Shown here: in pieces, positions 17,720-25,751 of the stretch
Position numbering within the stretch: position 1 is the stretch's first letter
Layout: each line of letters opens with the position of its first letter
Assembly (NCBI RefSeq): GCF_003054175.1
Contig: NZ_QBKN01000003.1
Coordinates: 124,001 to 188,000 of the forward strand
DNA: 64,000 bases
DNA from: Allosediminivita pacifica
GTDB lineage: Bacteria > Pseudomonadota > Alphaproteobacteria > Rhodobacterales > Rhodobacteraceae
Reading direction: 5' to 3'
Made by a program: the position numbers and the translations under genes
Notes under the pieces: model-generated
What the model saw: only the letters and a program-made list of their open reading frames with translations
Database searches by the model: none
What the model was told of the DNA's origin: nothing

Positions 17720-18558
17720 GGCCAGATCTCCCCGGTGTGTGCGTCTTCGACCAGCCAGGCCGGATCGGCAGAGGAGATTGAAAGCGGACAGATTTCGCCA
17801 AGCCGTGCGGTATCGAGGACCAGGCGCTCTGTCGCGATGCCCGGGGCCGAACGCCAGTCGATAGAGCACCGGGCCGCGCGGGCGATCTCGTCCATGCAGA
17901 CCGGCGCCGGTGCGCCGACATTGAAGATGCGGTCGGCGGCGGCTGCGGGGGCCTCGAGCATCGCGGCAGTGACGCGGGCAAGATCGGTTGGTCCGATGTA
18001 GCTCCGCCAGGGGCCGCGCCCCGAAGGAAAGCGATCGAGCGTCACACGAACGCCCGGCCGCATGTTCGCAAAGAGGCTTTCGGCCCCGGCGACATTCCCG
18101 ATCCGGAGGATCGTCGTCGGGAGATGATCGTCCGCCAGCTCGGCAATACGACGCTCCATCGCAAGCTTTGCTTGACCGTAGGGCGTGAAAGGCGCCGGGT
18201 CAGTGACCTCGGAAACAGGGGTGTCAGAAGGCGCGTAGACGGCGGCAGAAGAACAATGGATGACCCGCGCCGCGCCGAGCGCGATGGCGAGGGCCTGCGC
18301 CTGTTCCGCAAGGTAGCTGTTCATGGCAAGCGCATCCGGCGCGCTGCCCGTGACACCCCAGAAGGCCACAACCGCACCCACCCTTGGAAGGCCATCGTGC
18401 GGCGTGCCGGGAACCCATCGCAAGGTCCCGTCCCCTGTCCCGCGTGTCACCGGAACCAACCGCCGGTCAGAGACGACGGGCCAGGCCGCGCGAACCATCC
18501 GGCCAAGTTTGCCCCCTGCCCCAAGTAGCAGCACGTCATCCTGCGGTGCAGTTGCCAC
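17716..18558 (-). CDS. NAD-dependent epimerase/dehydratase (SDR family)
   Basis: This 280-residue protein has an N-terminal Rossmann strand DVLLLGAGGKLGRMVR (GxxGxxG type), a VIHCSSAAVYAP strand and a YGQAKLAME motif supplying the YxxxK pair. NVGAPAPVCMDEIARAA near the C-terminus resembles sugar-nucleotide 4-reductases and epimerases. The chosen GTG start at 18,558 leaves a 109-bp divergent spacer before the Wza-like gene; a longer frame to 18,849 would overlap that gene. It probably makes the sugar transferred by the adjacent phosphoglycosyl transferase; specificity is not readable. Confidence 0.8.
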   Translation of the reverse strand: MATAPQDDVLLLGAGGKLGRMVRAAWPVVSDRRLVPVTRGTGDGTLRWVPGTPHDGLPRVGAVVAFWGVTGSAPDALAMNSYLAEQAQALAIALGAARVIHCSSAAVYAPSDTPVSEVTDPAPFTPYGQAKLAMERRIAELADDHLPTTILRIGNVAGAESLFANMRPGVRVTLDRFPSGRGPWRSYIGPTDLARVTAAMLEAPAAAADRIFNVGAPAPVCMDEIARAARCSIDWRSAPGIATERLVLDTARLGEICPLSISSADPAWLVEDAHTGEIWP

Positions 18559-18667
18559 GTTGTTGGCCCTTGCTGTCCATTCAATTGAACTCAAGCCTAT
18601 CCAGACCGGGTTATCAAAGCTAGAAGGCTGAAGAGGAGAGGATTTCTGCGGAAAGGAGAGCGGAGTC

Positions 18668-19776
18668 GTGCGCACCGGTATCGTGCTTTGCATCGCACTT
18701 TCGCTCGTTTCGGCGTGCAGTACGCCGCGCGGCGCGGCCCTGCGCCAGGAAGTTCTGCACGAGGCGAAAGCGGAAACGCCCACGTTCGAAGTGGTGCCCG
18801 TCACGCGGGACAACCTCCCTGCCCTTGCGCAATGGCCCGTCGCCGACAAGACCGGTCACTATCTCTGGCCCAAGGCCCAGAGCGGGCCTGCGTCGAATAC
18901 GATCCGCAGCGGTGACAGCATTGATCTCGTGATCTGGGACAGCCAGGAAAATTCTCTCCTGACCAATCCGGGCGAGAAATTCACGCGCATCACGGATGAG
19001 ATGGTCGCGCCCGACGGATCGATCTTCCTGCCCTACGTCGGCAAGATGAAGGTCAGCGGCCTGACACACCCGATCGCGCACGCGAACAGGTCCAGCAGCG
19101 GCTCGAGGCGATCGTTCCCTCGGCGCAAGTCCAACTCAGCTTCGAACAGGGTCGCGACAACGCCGTCGAGGCGGTCAGTGGCCTGGCATCGCCGGGAAGC
19201 TACCCCCTGCCCTCGCAGAATTACCGGATCCTCGGGCTGATCTCGGACGCCGGTGGCATTCCGCCCGGCATGCGCAACCCGCAGGTGCGCCTGCTCCGCG
19301 GAAGCGAAACCTACCAGATCTCGGCCGACCGCCTTTTCGAGAGCGCGACGCGCAATGCCCTGCTTCGTCCCGGTGACGCGGTCGTGGTCGAGGAGGATGA
19401 CCGCAGCTTCATCGCGCTCGGCGCATCCGGAAACGAAGACCTGATCCACTTCACCAAGGATCGCCTGACAGCGCTTGAAGCGCTGGCGCTGATGAACGGA
19501 CTCGACGACAGGAGCGCGGACCCGGGCGGTGTTCTCATATTGCGCGACCAGGGCGCCGAATACGCCGGCAAGCCCGGCTACGGGCCTGGACCCGGCCCGG
19601 TGGTCTTCACCGTAGATCTGACCAGCGCGGACGGGCTTTTTGCGGCCGGCCGCTTCCCGATCCAACCCGGCGATACGGTGCTTGCGACAGCCTCGCCGAT
19701 CACGGGCGTCCAGAACGTGTTCACGCTTCTCGGAAGCGCCGTGGGCCTCGGGCGAAACGTGTACGCCCTGCGATAA
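18668..19776 (+). pseudogene. Wza/KpsD-type polysaccharide export lipoprotein, frameshifted
   Basis: The gene starts at GTG behind AAAGGAGAG. Its product has a lipoprotein signal ending LVSAC. A poly_export domain follows, with IRSGDSIDLVIWDSQENSLL, VAPDGSIFLPYVGKMKVSGL, then SLBB-like repeats. The frame breaks inside ACACAC at 19,064-19,069: removing one AC unit restores a continuous protein of about 368 residues ending VGLGRNVYALR at 19,776. As written, translation leaves the family after residue about 132 and stops at 19,240. It may be a true mutation, a slippage-based switch or a sequencing error. An intact product would form the outer-membrane export channel. Confidence 0.82.
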
Positions 19777-19832
19777 GGACAGGGGCGCCCCCGTTTCCGA
19801 AGGACGCCCCATCTGGCCGTAAACCGGCCGGA

Positions 19833-20270
19833 TTACTCCGCAGAGGGACCGACCGACGCGAGGTAGGCCCAGATGTCGGGAGCATCGTCCTCGTTGCGCA
19901 GCTTGAAGGCCATCCGGCCGCGCGCACCGTCGTCGTCCAGGTAGTCCCGCAGGAAAGCCGTCGGATCCATGACGTAGGACGCGAATTCCTCTTCGTTCCA
20001 GACAAGGCCTGCTTCGGCGGCGTCCGTGATGGCATCGGAGTACCGGAAGTCCTCGACCGCGGCGGCCTCGCGCCCGACGACGCCGTAAAGGTTCGGGCCG
20101 ACACGGCCCCCACGAACGATCGTTTCGCCCTCGTCGTCAACGACGCTGTGGCAGGACTTGCACTGATTGAAGGCCCGTTCGCCGGCCTCGGCGTCTCCGC
20201 TCACCTCTTGGGCGTGAGCGGTGCCTACCAGTGCCAGCGTGGCGAGGACCGTTGCAATCTTGAGTTTCAT
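19833..20270 (-). CDS. cycA: Cytochrome c2
   Basis: This is a periplasmic monohaem cytochrome c that carries electrons from the bc1 complex to cytochrome oxidase or, in phototrophs, to the reaction centre. The 145-residue precursor has a Sec signal (ends GTAHA), the haem motif CKSCH preceded by AFNQ, VGPNLYGVVGR, and the distal methionine in GRMAFKL. The whole sequence resembles Rhodobacter cytochrome c2, including the NIWAYL-like DIWAYL end. A GGGAG site precedes the ATG. It is divergent from ppaA, with 270 bp between them. Confidence 0.9.
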   Translation of the reverse strand: MKLKIATVLATLALVGTAHAQEVSGDAEAGERAFNQCKSCHSVVDDEGETIVRGGRVGPNLYGVVGREAAAVEDFRYSDAITDAAEAGLVWNEEEFASYVMDPTAFLRDYLDDDGARGRMAFKLRNEDDAPDIWAYLASVGPSAE

Positions 20271-20440
20271 CAGACTTTCTCCCGTAGCACGTCTCCCGAC
20301 GACGACGCTATCGCAGCAGGTTCAGGGGCAACAAGGGGAAAGCCCCCGGCGCGGGCGCGACATCCCGCCATGTACGCTCCCCCCGGACGGAAGCAGGCGC
20401 AGGGCAGGTTAGGGCGCCCAATCCCCCGCTTTTCCCTATT

Positions 20441-20475
20441 CACTTTGACAAAGTGCGGCCTATTTCTAACTATTA
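20441..20475 (+). promoter_or_regulatory. Putative promoter with overlapping perfect inverted repeat upstream of ppaA
   Basis: CACTTTGACAAAGTG at 20,441-20,455 is a perfect 7-1-7 inverted repeat. It contains a consensus -35 hexamer TTGACA (20,445-20,450); TAACTA starts 16 bp later as a weak -10. The arrangement resembles an operator lying on a -35 box, in the divergent cycA-ppaA spacer. It does not match PpsR (TGT-N12-ACA) or FnrL (TTGAT-N4-ATCAA) sites. The regulator is unknown. Confidence 0.45.
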
Positions 20476-20540
20476 GGTCGGCCCGCGCGTCCACCGCCAA
20501 CACGATAGACGCTTGCCAAGCGGGCCAGTTAGGAAAACCG

Positions 20541-21326
20541 ATGCCGACAGATCGTTCATTCGAACGCGGCGCCGAAGCTCAAGATCGGCCCGAAGTCGCC
20601 GCTTTGGCAAGAAACGTCATCTCGGTTCTGAACCTACGCCCCGATACCAAGGACCGCCGGATGCCGGCGGCGATGCGAGAAAGACTGATGCGGCAGGCGC
20701 TTGAGCCAACAGGCTTCGATATCGAGGCCGTGTTGGGCGAGCTTCTGCAAGCCCGCATGGCGCCGGAAGACATCACGGATCTCTGTATTCCAGAGGTGGC
20801 GCGAGAGATCGGCGTCCTCTGGGTCGAGGACCGGCTGAGCTTCGCGCAGGTCAGCATCGCGTCTGCGCGGCTACAGGGGCTCGTGACCCGCCTGTCACGA
20901 CAGTGGCCAGATGATGAAAGTGATTCTACCGACGTCAGTGCGCTCCTGGTGCTTCAGAAGGGCGACTCCCACACGCTGGGTACCCATGTCGCGGCAGCGC
21001 AACTTCGCCGCCTAGGAGTTTCGGTGCGGATGCTCTTCGGCGCCGACGAGGATATGCTGCTTCGCACGCTGAGCGAAGAGCGACATGACCTCGTTCTCTT
21101 CTCCTGTTCGCGGGTTGAAAACCTTGAAACGATCTCCGGGCAGGCTAAACGGATCAAACTTGGGTTCCCCAATTCCCCGCCGCTGGTGCTGGGGGGCATC
21201 GTGCTCGGACTGACGGATCGCGTGAAGGAAAGAAGCGGTGTGGATCTGGTCACGAACGAAGTCGGCGCGGCACTGAAAATGTACGAGCAGGACAAGCGGG
21301 CAAAACGCCCGGCAGTGGTGCGATAA
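20541..21326 (+). CDS. ppaA: PpaA/AerR-type B12-binding regulator of photosynthesis genes
   Basis: PpaA/AerR proteins bind cobalamin and modulate the repressor PpsR/CrtJ. The 261-residue protein has an N-terminal helical domain and a C-terminal B12-binding Rossmann-like fold. GDSHTLGTHVAAAQLRRLG contains the histidine at about residue 144, at the position of the cobalamin-binding His of AerR. The family-typical VLFSCSRVENLETI and PPLVLGG follow. AGGA lies six bases before the ATG. The gene ends three bases before ppsR, the same pair order seen in photosynthesis gene clusters. Confidence 0.88.
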   Translation: MPTDRSFERGAEAQDRPEVAALARNVISVLNLRPDTKDRRMPAAMRERLMRQALEPTGFDIEAVLGELLQARMAPEDITDLCIPEVAREIGVLWVEDRLSFAQVSIASARLQGLVTRLSRQWPDDESDSTDVSALLVLQKGDSHTLGTHVAAAQLRRLGVSVRMLFGADEDMLLRTLSEERHDLVLFSCSRVENLETISGQAKRIKLGFPNSPPLVLGGIVLGLTDRVKERSGVDLVTNEVGAALKMYEQDKRAKRPAVVR

Positions 21327-21329
21327 GGG

Positions 21330-22751
21330 ATGAACAGCGAAGGTACGAGTTCATGGGATGAGGGTTCCGTGCCCTTCATAAGGGCGGAAGACCTGTCCGG
21401 GCTCATCGCTGCGGCATCCGACATCGCACTCAGTGTCTCGCGCGACGGAACGATCCTTTCCGTGATCACCGACGCCGACGATACCGGTTTCGGCGATCTG
21501 TCCCGCTGGCAGGGCCGCCCGGTCGAGGACGTGCTGACGGTCGAATCTATCCCGAAGTTCCAAGCAGTGCTTGAACGGTTCCTTTCCGGAGATCCGCCCG
21601 ACCGACCGGTCGAGCTCAACCACACCGATGGGCGATCCCCCGAATTTCCGGTCCGGTACAGGGTTCACGCTCCGGGTAGCGACGAGATGTTCTTCATGCT
21701 CGGGCGCGACCTACGGTCGGTCGCAGAAGCGCAACAGCAGCTCGTGCAGGCCCAGATGTCTCTCGAGCAAGGCTACGAGGCCAGGCGCGAGTTCGACGTG
21801 CGCTACAGGCTGCTGATGCGCATGACACTCGATCCCATTCTCTTTGTCTCGGTCGGACGGGGTCGGATCAAGGATCTGAACGACCCTGCGGCAGCGCTTC
21901 TCGGAACCGACCGCGAGTCCCTGATCGGGGCACCCTTCGCGGAGCAGTTCCGGGACAGACGCCAAGAGGAATTCATCGAGGGTCTGGTGAACGCCGCCCT
22001 TTCCGAAACCTCTTCCGGCGTCGAGGTCAGTGCACGGCGCAGTCGCAAGAAGATCGACATTGTCCCAAGGATCTTGAGGGCGGCTGGCGAAAGGATCCCG
22101 ATCTGCCGGATTCGCGCCACAGATGACCCCGAACGACAGCTCGACGAACTCGGTCCGTCGCTGAGGGGGCTTTACGACAAGGGGGCCGATGCCGTCGTCT
22201 TCACCGCGCCGACGGGCGTGATCACAAGCTGCAACAACGCGTTCCTAGACCTGACGGATTCCGTGACTCTCGCGGACGTAAAGGGTCGCAGTCTCTCAGA
22301 CTACCTCTCGCGCGGACAAGTCGATCTCTCCGTTCTGATCGACAATGCCTGCAAGGCGGGACCCATGCGGATCTACGCGACCCGTATCTCGAGCGATCTC
22401 GGGGTCAGCACCGCAGTCGAGATATCGACGACCCGCCTTGACGACCGCGCCGACGGCGGACTCGCTTTTGTGCTTCGCGATGCAAGCCGCTTGGAAACCA
22501 TGAGAAGCCCTTCCCCGCAGGGGACCGACGACGCGAACCGGAGCGTGATGGAACTTGTGGGATCCGCGTCGCTGAAGGAAATCGTCTCTGAAACCACGGA
22601 TGTCATCGAGAAGATGTGCATCGAGACCGCAGTCACCTTGACCCGCAACAATCGTGTCGCCGCGGCCGAGATGCTTGGCCTTTCCCGCCAGTCCCTCTAT
22701 GTGAAGCTTAGAAAGTACGGGCTGCTGAACAAGGATTTCGACGCGGAATAG
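21330..22751 (+). CDS. ppsR: PpsR/CrtJ transcriptional repressor of photosystem genes
   Basis: PpsR is a redox- and light-responsive repressor binding TGT-N12-ACA sites. The 473-residue protein has an N-terminal PAS-like region (RWQGRPVEDVLTVESIPKF), two further PAS domains (about 160-265 and 280-390, with VFTAPTGVITSCNNAFLDLT) and a C-terminal Fis-type helix-turn-helix (LTRNNRVAAAEMLGLSRQSL). Cysteines at about 259 and 430 lie at positions of the two redox-active PpsR cysteines, and the MELVGSASLKEIVSETTDVI linker is almost signature-like. It appears intact although no photosystem genes are in view. It is co-transcribed with ppaA. Confidence 0.92.
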   Translation: MNSEGTSSWDEGSVPFIRAEDLSGLIAAASDIALSVSRDGTILSVITDADDTGFGDLSRWQGRPVEDVLTVESIPKFQAVLERFLSGDPPDRPVELNHTDGRSPEFPVRYRVHAPGSDEMFFMLGRDLRSVAEAQQQLVQAQMSLEQGYEARREFDVRYRLLMRMTLDPILFVSVGRGRIKDLNDPAAALLGTDRESLIGAPFAEQFRDRRQEEFIEGLVNAALSETSSGVEVSARRSRKKIDIVPRILRAAGERIPICRIRATDDPERQLDELGPSLRGLYDKGADAVVFTAPTGVITSCNNAFLDLTDSVTLADVKGRSLSDYLSRGQVDLSVLIDNACKAGPMRIYATRISSDLGVSTAVEISTTRLDDRADGGLAFVLRDASRLETMRSPSPQGTDDANRSVMELVGSASLKEIVSETTDVIEKMCIETAVTLTRNNRVAAAEMLGLSRQSLYVKLRKYGLLNKDFDAE

Positions 22752-22809
22752 CCGTCGGGGTCCGACCGACCGGCTCGGTTGAAAGGCATTCCGGGGAGTA
22801 GCGACCGCT

Positions 22810-23325
22810 ATGACCATCCACATCCCTGCCTGGGTCGAAGAGACGCTCGTTCCGGTCGAAAAGCTCGAAGTGCACCGGCTCGGTCTTCGCCACATGGCAG
22901 TGTCGGTCTTCGTGCTGCGCGGCGAGGAGGTCCTCCTGCAGCGCAGGGCGATGGGCAAGTACCATACGCCCGGGCTCTGGGCGAACACCTGCTGCACCCA
23001 TCCCGACTGGAACGAGGCGCCCCGGGATTGCGCCACCAGGCGCCTGCGCGAGGAACTCGGGGTGACCGGGCTCACCCCCAACTTTCGCAAGACGGTTGAA
23101 TACCGCGCCGAAGTCGGAAACGACATGATCGAGCACGAAGTTGTCGACATCTTTGTGGCCGACGCGACCGCCGACCTCGAAATAGCACCCGATCCCTCCG
23201 AGGTAATGGAAACGCGCTGGGTCTTGCGTGGCGCGCTCGAGGCATGGATCCGAAGAGCGCCCTCGGACTTCACACCTTGGATGCGCATCTACCTCGAGCG
23301 ATATACCGGCGTAATTTTCGGTTAG
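22810..23325 (+). CDS. idi: Isopentenyl-diphosphate delta-isomerase, type 1
   Basis: The enzyme interconverts isopentenyl and dimethylallyl diphosphate for isoprenoid (quinone, carotenoid, bacteriochlorophyll tail) synthesis. The 171-residue Nudix-fold protein has HMAVSVFVLRGEEVLLQRRA, then GLWANTCCTHP with the catalytic Cys, and the metal-binding glutamates in RRLREELGV. In phototrophic Rhodobacterales idi commonly sits beside bchP within the photosynthesis cluster; here it directly follows ppsR. It converges on tspO with the stop codons overlapping. Confidence 0.94.
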   Translation: MTIHIPAWVEETLVPVEKLEVHRLGLRHMAVSVFVLRGEEVLLQRRAMGKYHTPGLWANTCCTHPDWNEAPRDCATRRLREELGVTGLTPNFRKTVEYRAEVGNDMIEHEVVDIFVADATADLEIAPDPSEVMETRWVLRGALEAWIRRAPSDFTPWMRIYLERYTGVIFG

Positions 23326-23792
23326 GCCTCGCTTGACCCACGGCTCGGGTTGAGCCGTCGAATTTCCGTATTTAGTGCTGTGGCGACGCTAATCCACAAT
23401 ATGTACGGTAAAAACAATAGCCCCGCTGCCGGCGCGACCTGCCACATGGCAATGATCGAGGCAATCAGCGTCAGCCAGAGCGCCAAGATGATCATCAGGC
23501 CTGCCGTGATCCGCTTCAATCCGAAGAACACCGGAGTCCAGAGCCCGTTCAGCGCGATCTGAAGGGCCCAGAGCGCCATGGCAATCCCGTTTCCGTCGTG
23601 CTGCGCGACGATCGCACCTGCCGCCGAAATGCAAAGGTAGATCGTGCCCCAGGCCACCGGGAACGCGCGGTTGGGCGGCGTCCAGCGCGGCTTGTTCAGA
23701 CCCTCGTACCAAGTACCGGGTGAGAAAAGCGCGCCGGTCGAACCCGCAGCCAAACAGGCCGCGAGGAATATCACGAAGAGCAGCAGAAACAT
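23322..23792 (-). CDS. tspO: TspO/MBR family tryptophan-rich sensory protein
   Basis: TspO is a five-helix outer-membrane protein that in Rhodobacter binds porphyrin intermediates and dampens photopigment gene expression. The 156-residue protein has five hydrophobic segments and the family motifs WYEGLNKPRWTPPN, FPVAWGTIYLCISAAG, ALNGLWTPVFFGLK and LPYILWISVATALN. It is usually encoded near crt genes in photosynthesis clusters. The stop shares bases with the idi stop on the other strand. Confidence 0.93.
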   Translation of the reverse strand: MFLLLFVIFLAACLAAGSTGALFSPGTWYEGLNKPRWTPPNRAFPVAWGTIYLCISAAGAIVAQHDGNGIAMALWALQIALNGLWTPVFFGLKRITAGLMIILALWLTLIASIIAMWQVAPAAGLLFLPYILWISVATALNTEIRRLNPSRGSSEA

Positions 23793-23919
23793 GGTCGGTC
23801 ATCCTTTGATCGTCGGACCTACGCCTAGGGCGGGATCATCGCGCGTCTTCCCCTCCCTCCGGAAGGAGCCAGACCACAATGCGCTTGAACCTGACAGAAT
23901 GGCAGGTGATAGCGATAGC

Positions 23920-25149
23920 ATGCGATCTCTTCGCTTCTTCGTGGAAAACGCGCCCTTTCTCGGCGCGGGTGTTCTCCTCACCTTTCTGTCCAGCTTTGGC
24001 CAGACCTTCTTCATTTCCGTCTTCGCCGGCGAAATCCGGAGCACCTTCGACCTAAGCCACGGGGCCTGGGGCACCCTATACGCGGCCAGCACCACGCTGG
24101 CGGCGCTTGCGATGATCTGGTCGGGGCCTCTGACGGACCGGTTCCGCACGCGGGCCCTTGGCGCAATCGTGCTTGTCGCCCTTGCCGGGTCCTGCCTTAC
24201 CATGGCCCTGAACCCCGCCGTCATCCTTTTGCCGGTCATCATCTTCCTGCTGCGGTTCTGCGGGCAGGGCATGACCGGCCACATCGCCATGGTGTCGATG
24301 TCGCGCTGGTTCGTGGCCAGCCGGGGCAGGGCGCTTGCCACGGCGCGCCTTGGCGTCGCAGCCGGCGAAGCGATCCTGCCGCTGACCGTCGTGGCCACGA
24401 TGGCCGCCACGGGATGGCACGTCCCATGGGTGCTGGCGGCAATCGTCTGCCTTGTCGCAATCCCCGGCCTGTGGCGCCTGCTGCGACTGGAACGCGAGCC
24501 GAAGTCGCATGCCGCCGAGGACAGCTCACTCGGCATGGACGGACGTCACTGGCGGCGGCCCGAAGTCCTGCGGCACTGGCTTTTCTGGGTCATGGCGCCC
24601 GCAATCATGGGCCCCAGCGCCTTCATGACGGCCTTCTTCTTCCAGCAGGTGGAATATGCCGCCCAGAAGGGTTGGGGTCACCTGGAGCTTGTGGCGCTTT
24701 TCCCGATCTACACGGGCCTTTCGATGGTCTCGATGATCCTGACGGGCCTGGCGATCGACCGGTTCGGGGCAGGGCGGCTGATGCCGCTGGCCCTGGCCCC
24801 GATGGCGGTGGCCTTCGCGCTTTACGGCAGCACCGAGAGCCTCGCGCTCACCATGCTCGGCCTGACGTTCATGGCCATCGGAGCAGGGGCCTACGGCACG
24901 CTGCCGCCGGCATTCTGGGCGGAATACTACGGAACCGGGCACCTTGGCGCGATCAAGTCGCTGGCCATTGCGCTGATGGTCTTCGGGTCGGCGCTGGGTC
25001 CGGGTCTGACGGGGATCCTGATCGACGCGGGCGTCGGCATCGAGACCCAGTTTCTCTGGGTGGCGGTCTACTTTACGGCAACTTCCCTGCTTATCGCGGT
25101 CGGCATTTCCTGGGCCCGCAAGCGGCTCCCGCCGGGCACGATCGGCTAG
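23920..25149 (+). CDS. Major facilitator superfamily transporter
   Basis: This 409-residue inner-membrane protein has about twelve hydrophobic segments. The loop 2-3 motif GPLTDRFRTRALG and RFCGQGMTGHIAMVSMSRWF are typical of MFS carriers related to the monocarboxylate or OFA groups. A second half begins after a central loop with RLEREPKSHAAEDSS. The start at 23,920 was chosen because the protein then opens just before the first helix; ATG at 23,899 is possible. It converges on the smr gene with overlapping TAG stops (CTAG). The substrate is not evident. Confidence 0.8.
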   Translation: MRSLRFFVENAPFLGAGVLLTFLSSFGQTFFISVFAGEIRSTFDLSHGAWGTLYAASTTLAALAMIWSGPLTDRFRTRALGAIVLVALAGSCLTMALNPAVILLPVIIFLLRFCGQGMTGHIAMVSMSRWFVASRGRALATARLGVAAGEAILPLTVVATMAATGWHVPWVLAAIVCLVAIPGLWRLLRLEREPKSHAAEDSSLGMDGRHWRRPEVLRHWLFWVMAPAIMGPSAFMTAFFFQQVEYAAQKGWGHLELVALFPIYTGLSMVSMILTGLAIDRFGAGRLMPLALAPMAVAFALYGSTESLALTMLGLTFMAIGAGAYGTLPPAFWAEYYGTGHLGAIKSLAIALMVFGSALGPGLTGILIDAGVGIETQFLWVAVYFTATSLLIAVGISWARKRLPPGTIG

Positions 25150-25751
25150 CGCGCGCGGCGCAGGTAGACGTAAAGCGCCCCATCGCCCCCGTGGCGGATA
25201 TGAGCCGGAGCCGTCTGCAGCACCGCCTGGGCAAGCGGCTGCTGCTGCAACCACATGGGCACCTGTCGCTTGAGCACCCCGCGCGGCCGTGGCAGCGGAT
25301 CGTAGGGATCCTCCCGCGCGCCCTTGCCGGTGATCACCAGCACCAGCCGCAGACCACGCCCCTGGGATTGCAGGATGAAGCGATTCAGCGCGCCATGCGC
25401 CCGGTCCAGCGTCATACCATGAAGGTCGATCCGTGCCTCCGGCGAAAGCTTGCCGCGCTTCAGCCGCGTGAAGGCCTTGGAATCCATGCGCACCGGCTGG
25501 CCCCGCAACCGGTCAGAGCTGGTTTCGGGCGGGATCAGCGTTTCGGTCTTTCGACGCGCCGACTCTCCGACGTCGAAGGGCGAGAGCGGCTCGCGGCTCT
25601 CGCCATTCTCTTTCGGCTTCGCCTTGGCGGGCGAGGGCGTGGCACCTTCGGCCTGCTTGCGCTTCTTCTGCGGGTGCAGGGGGTCCGCGCTGCGCGCGAC
25701 CTGATCCCAGAGCTCGCGCTCCTCGGGGAGAAGACGGCGCTTGCGGGTCAT
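25146..25751 (-). CDS. Smr-domain protein
   Basis: This 201-residue protein has a basic, low-complexity N-terminal half (RKRRLLPEERELWDQVAR, then Lys/Ala-rich sequence). The C-terminal Smr (MutS2-like) domain has the IDLHGMTLDRAH motif near residue 110 and LVITGKG plus HGGDGALYVYLRR. Stand-alone Smr domains are nucleases or RNA/DNA-binding factors; the cellular role here is unknown. The ATG overlaps the mltA stop (ATGA), placing it last in a Tim44-mltA-smr operon that is conserved in Rhodobacteraceae. Confidence 0.87.
   Translation of the reverse strand: MTRKRRLLPEERELWDQVARSADPLHPQKKRKQAEGATPSPAKAKPKENGESREPLSPFDVGESARRKTETLIPPETSSDRLRGQPVRMDSKAFTRLKRGKLSPEARIDLHGMTLDRAHGALNRFILQSQGRGLRLVLVITGKGAREDPYDPLPRPRGVLKRQVPMWLQQQPLAQAVLQTAPAHIRHGGDGALYVYLRRAR

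Noticed and set aside
19782-19810. Terminator between the Wza-like gene and cycA
   Set aside because: A possible GGGGCG/CGCCCC stem has a 17-base loop and no T-tract, too weak to call.
20271-20540. PpsR (TGT-N12-ACA) or FnrL sites before ppaA or cycA
   Set aside because: I scanned the spacer by eye and found no match to either consensus.
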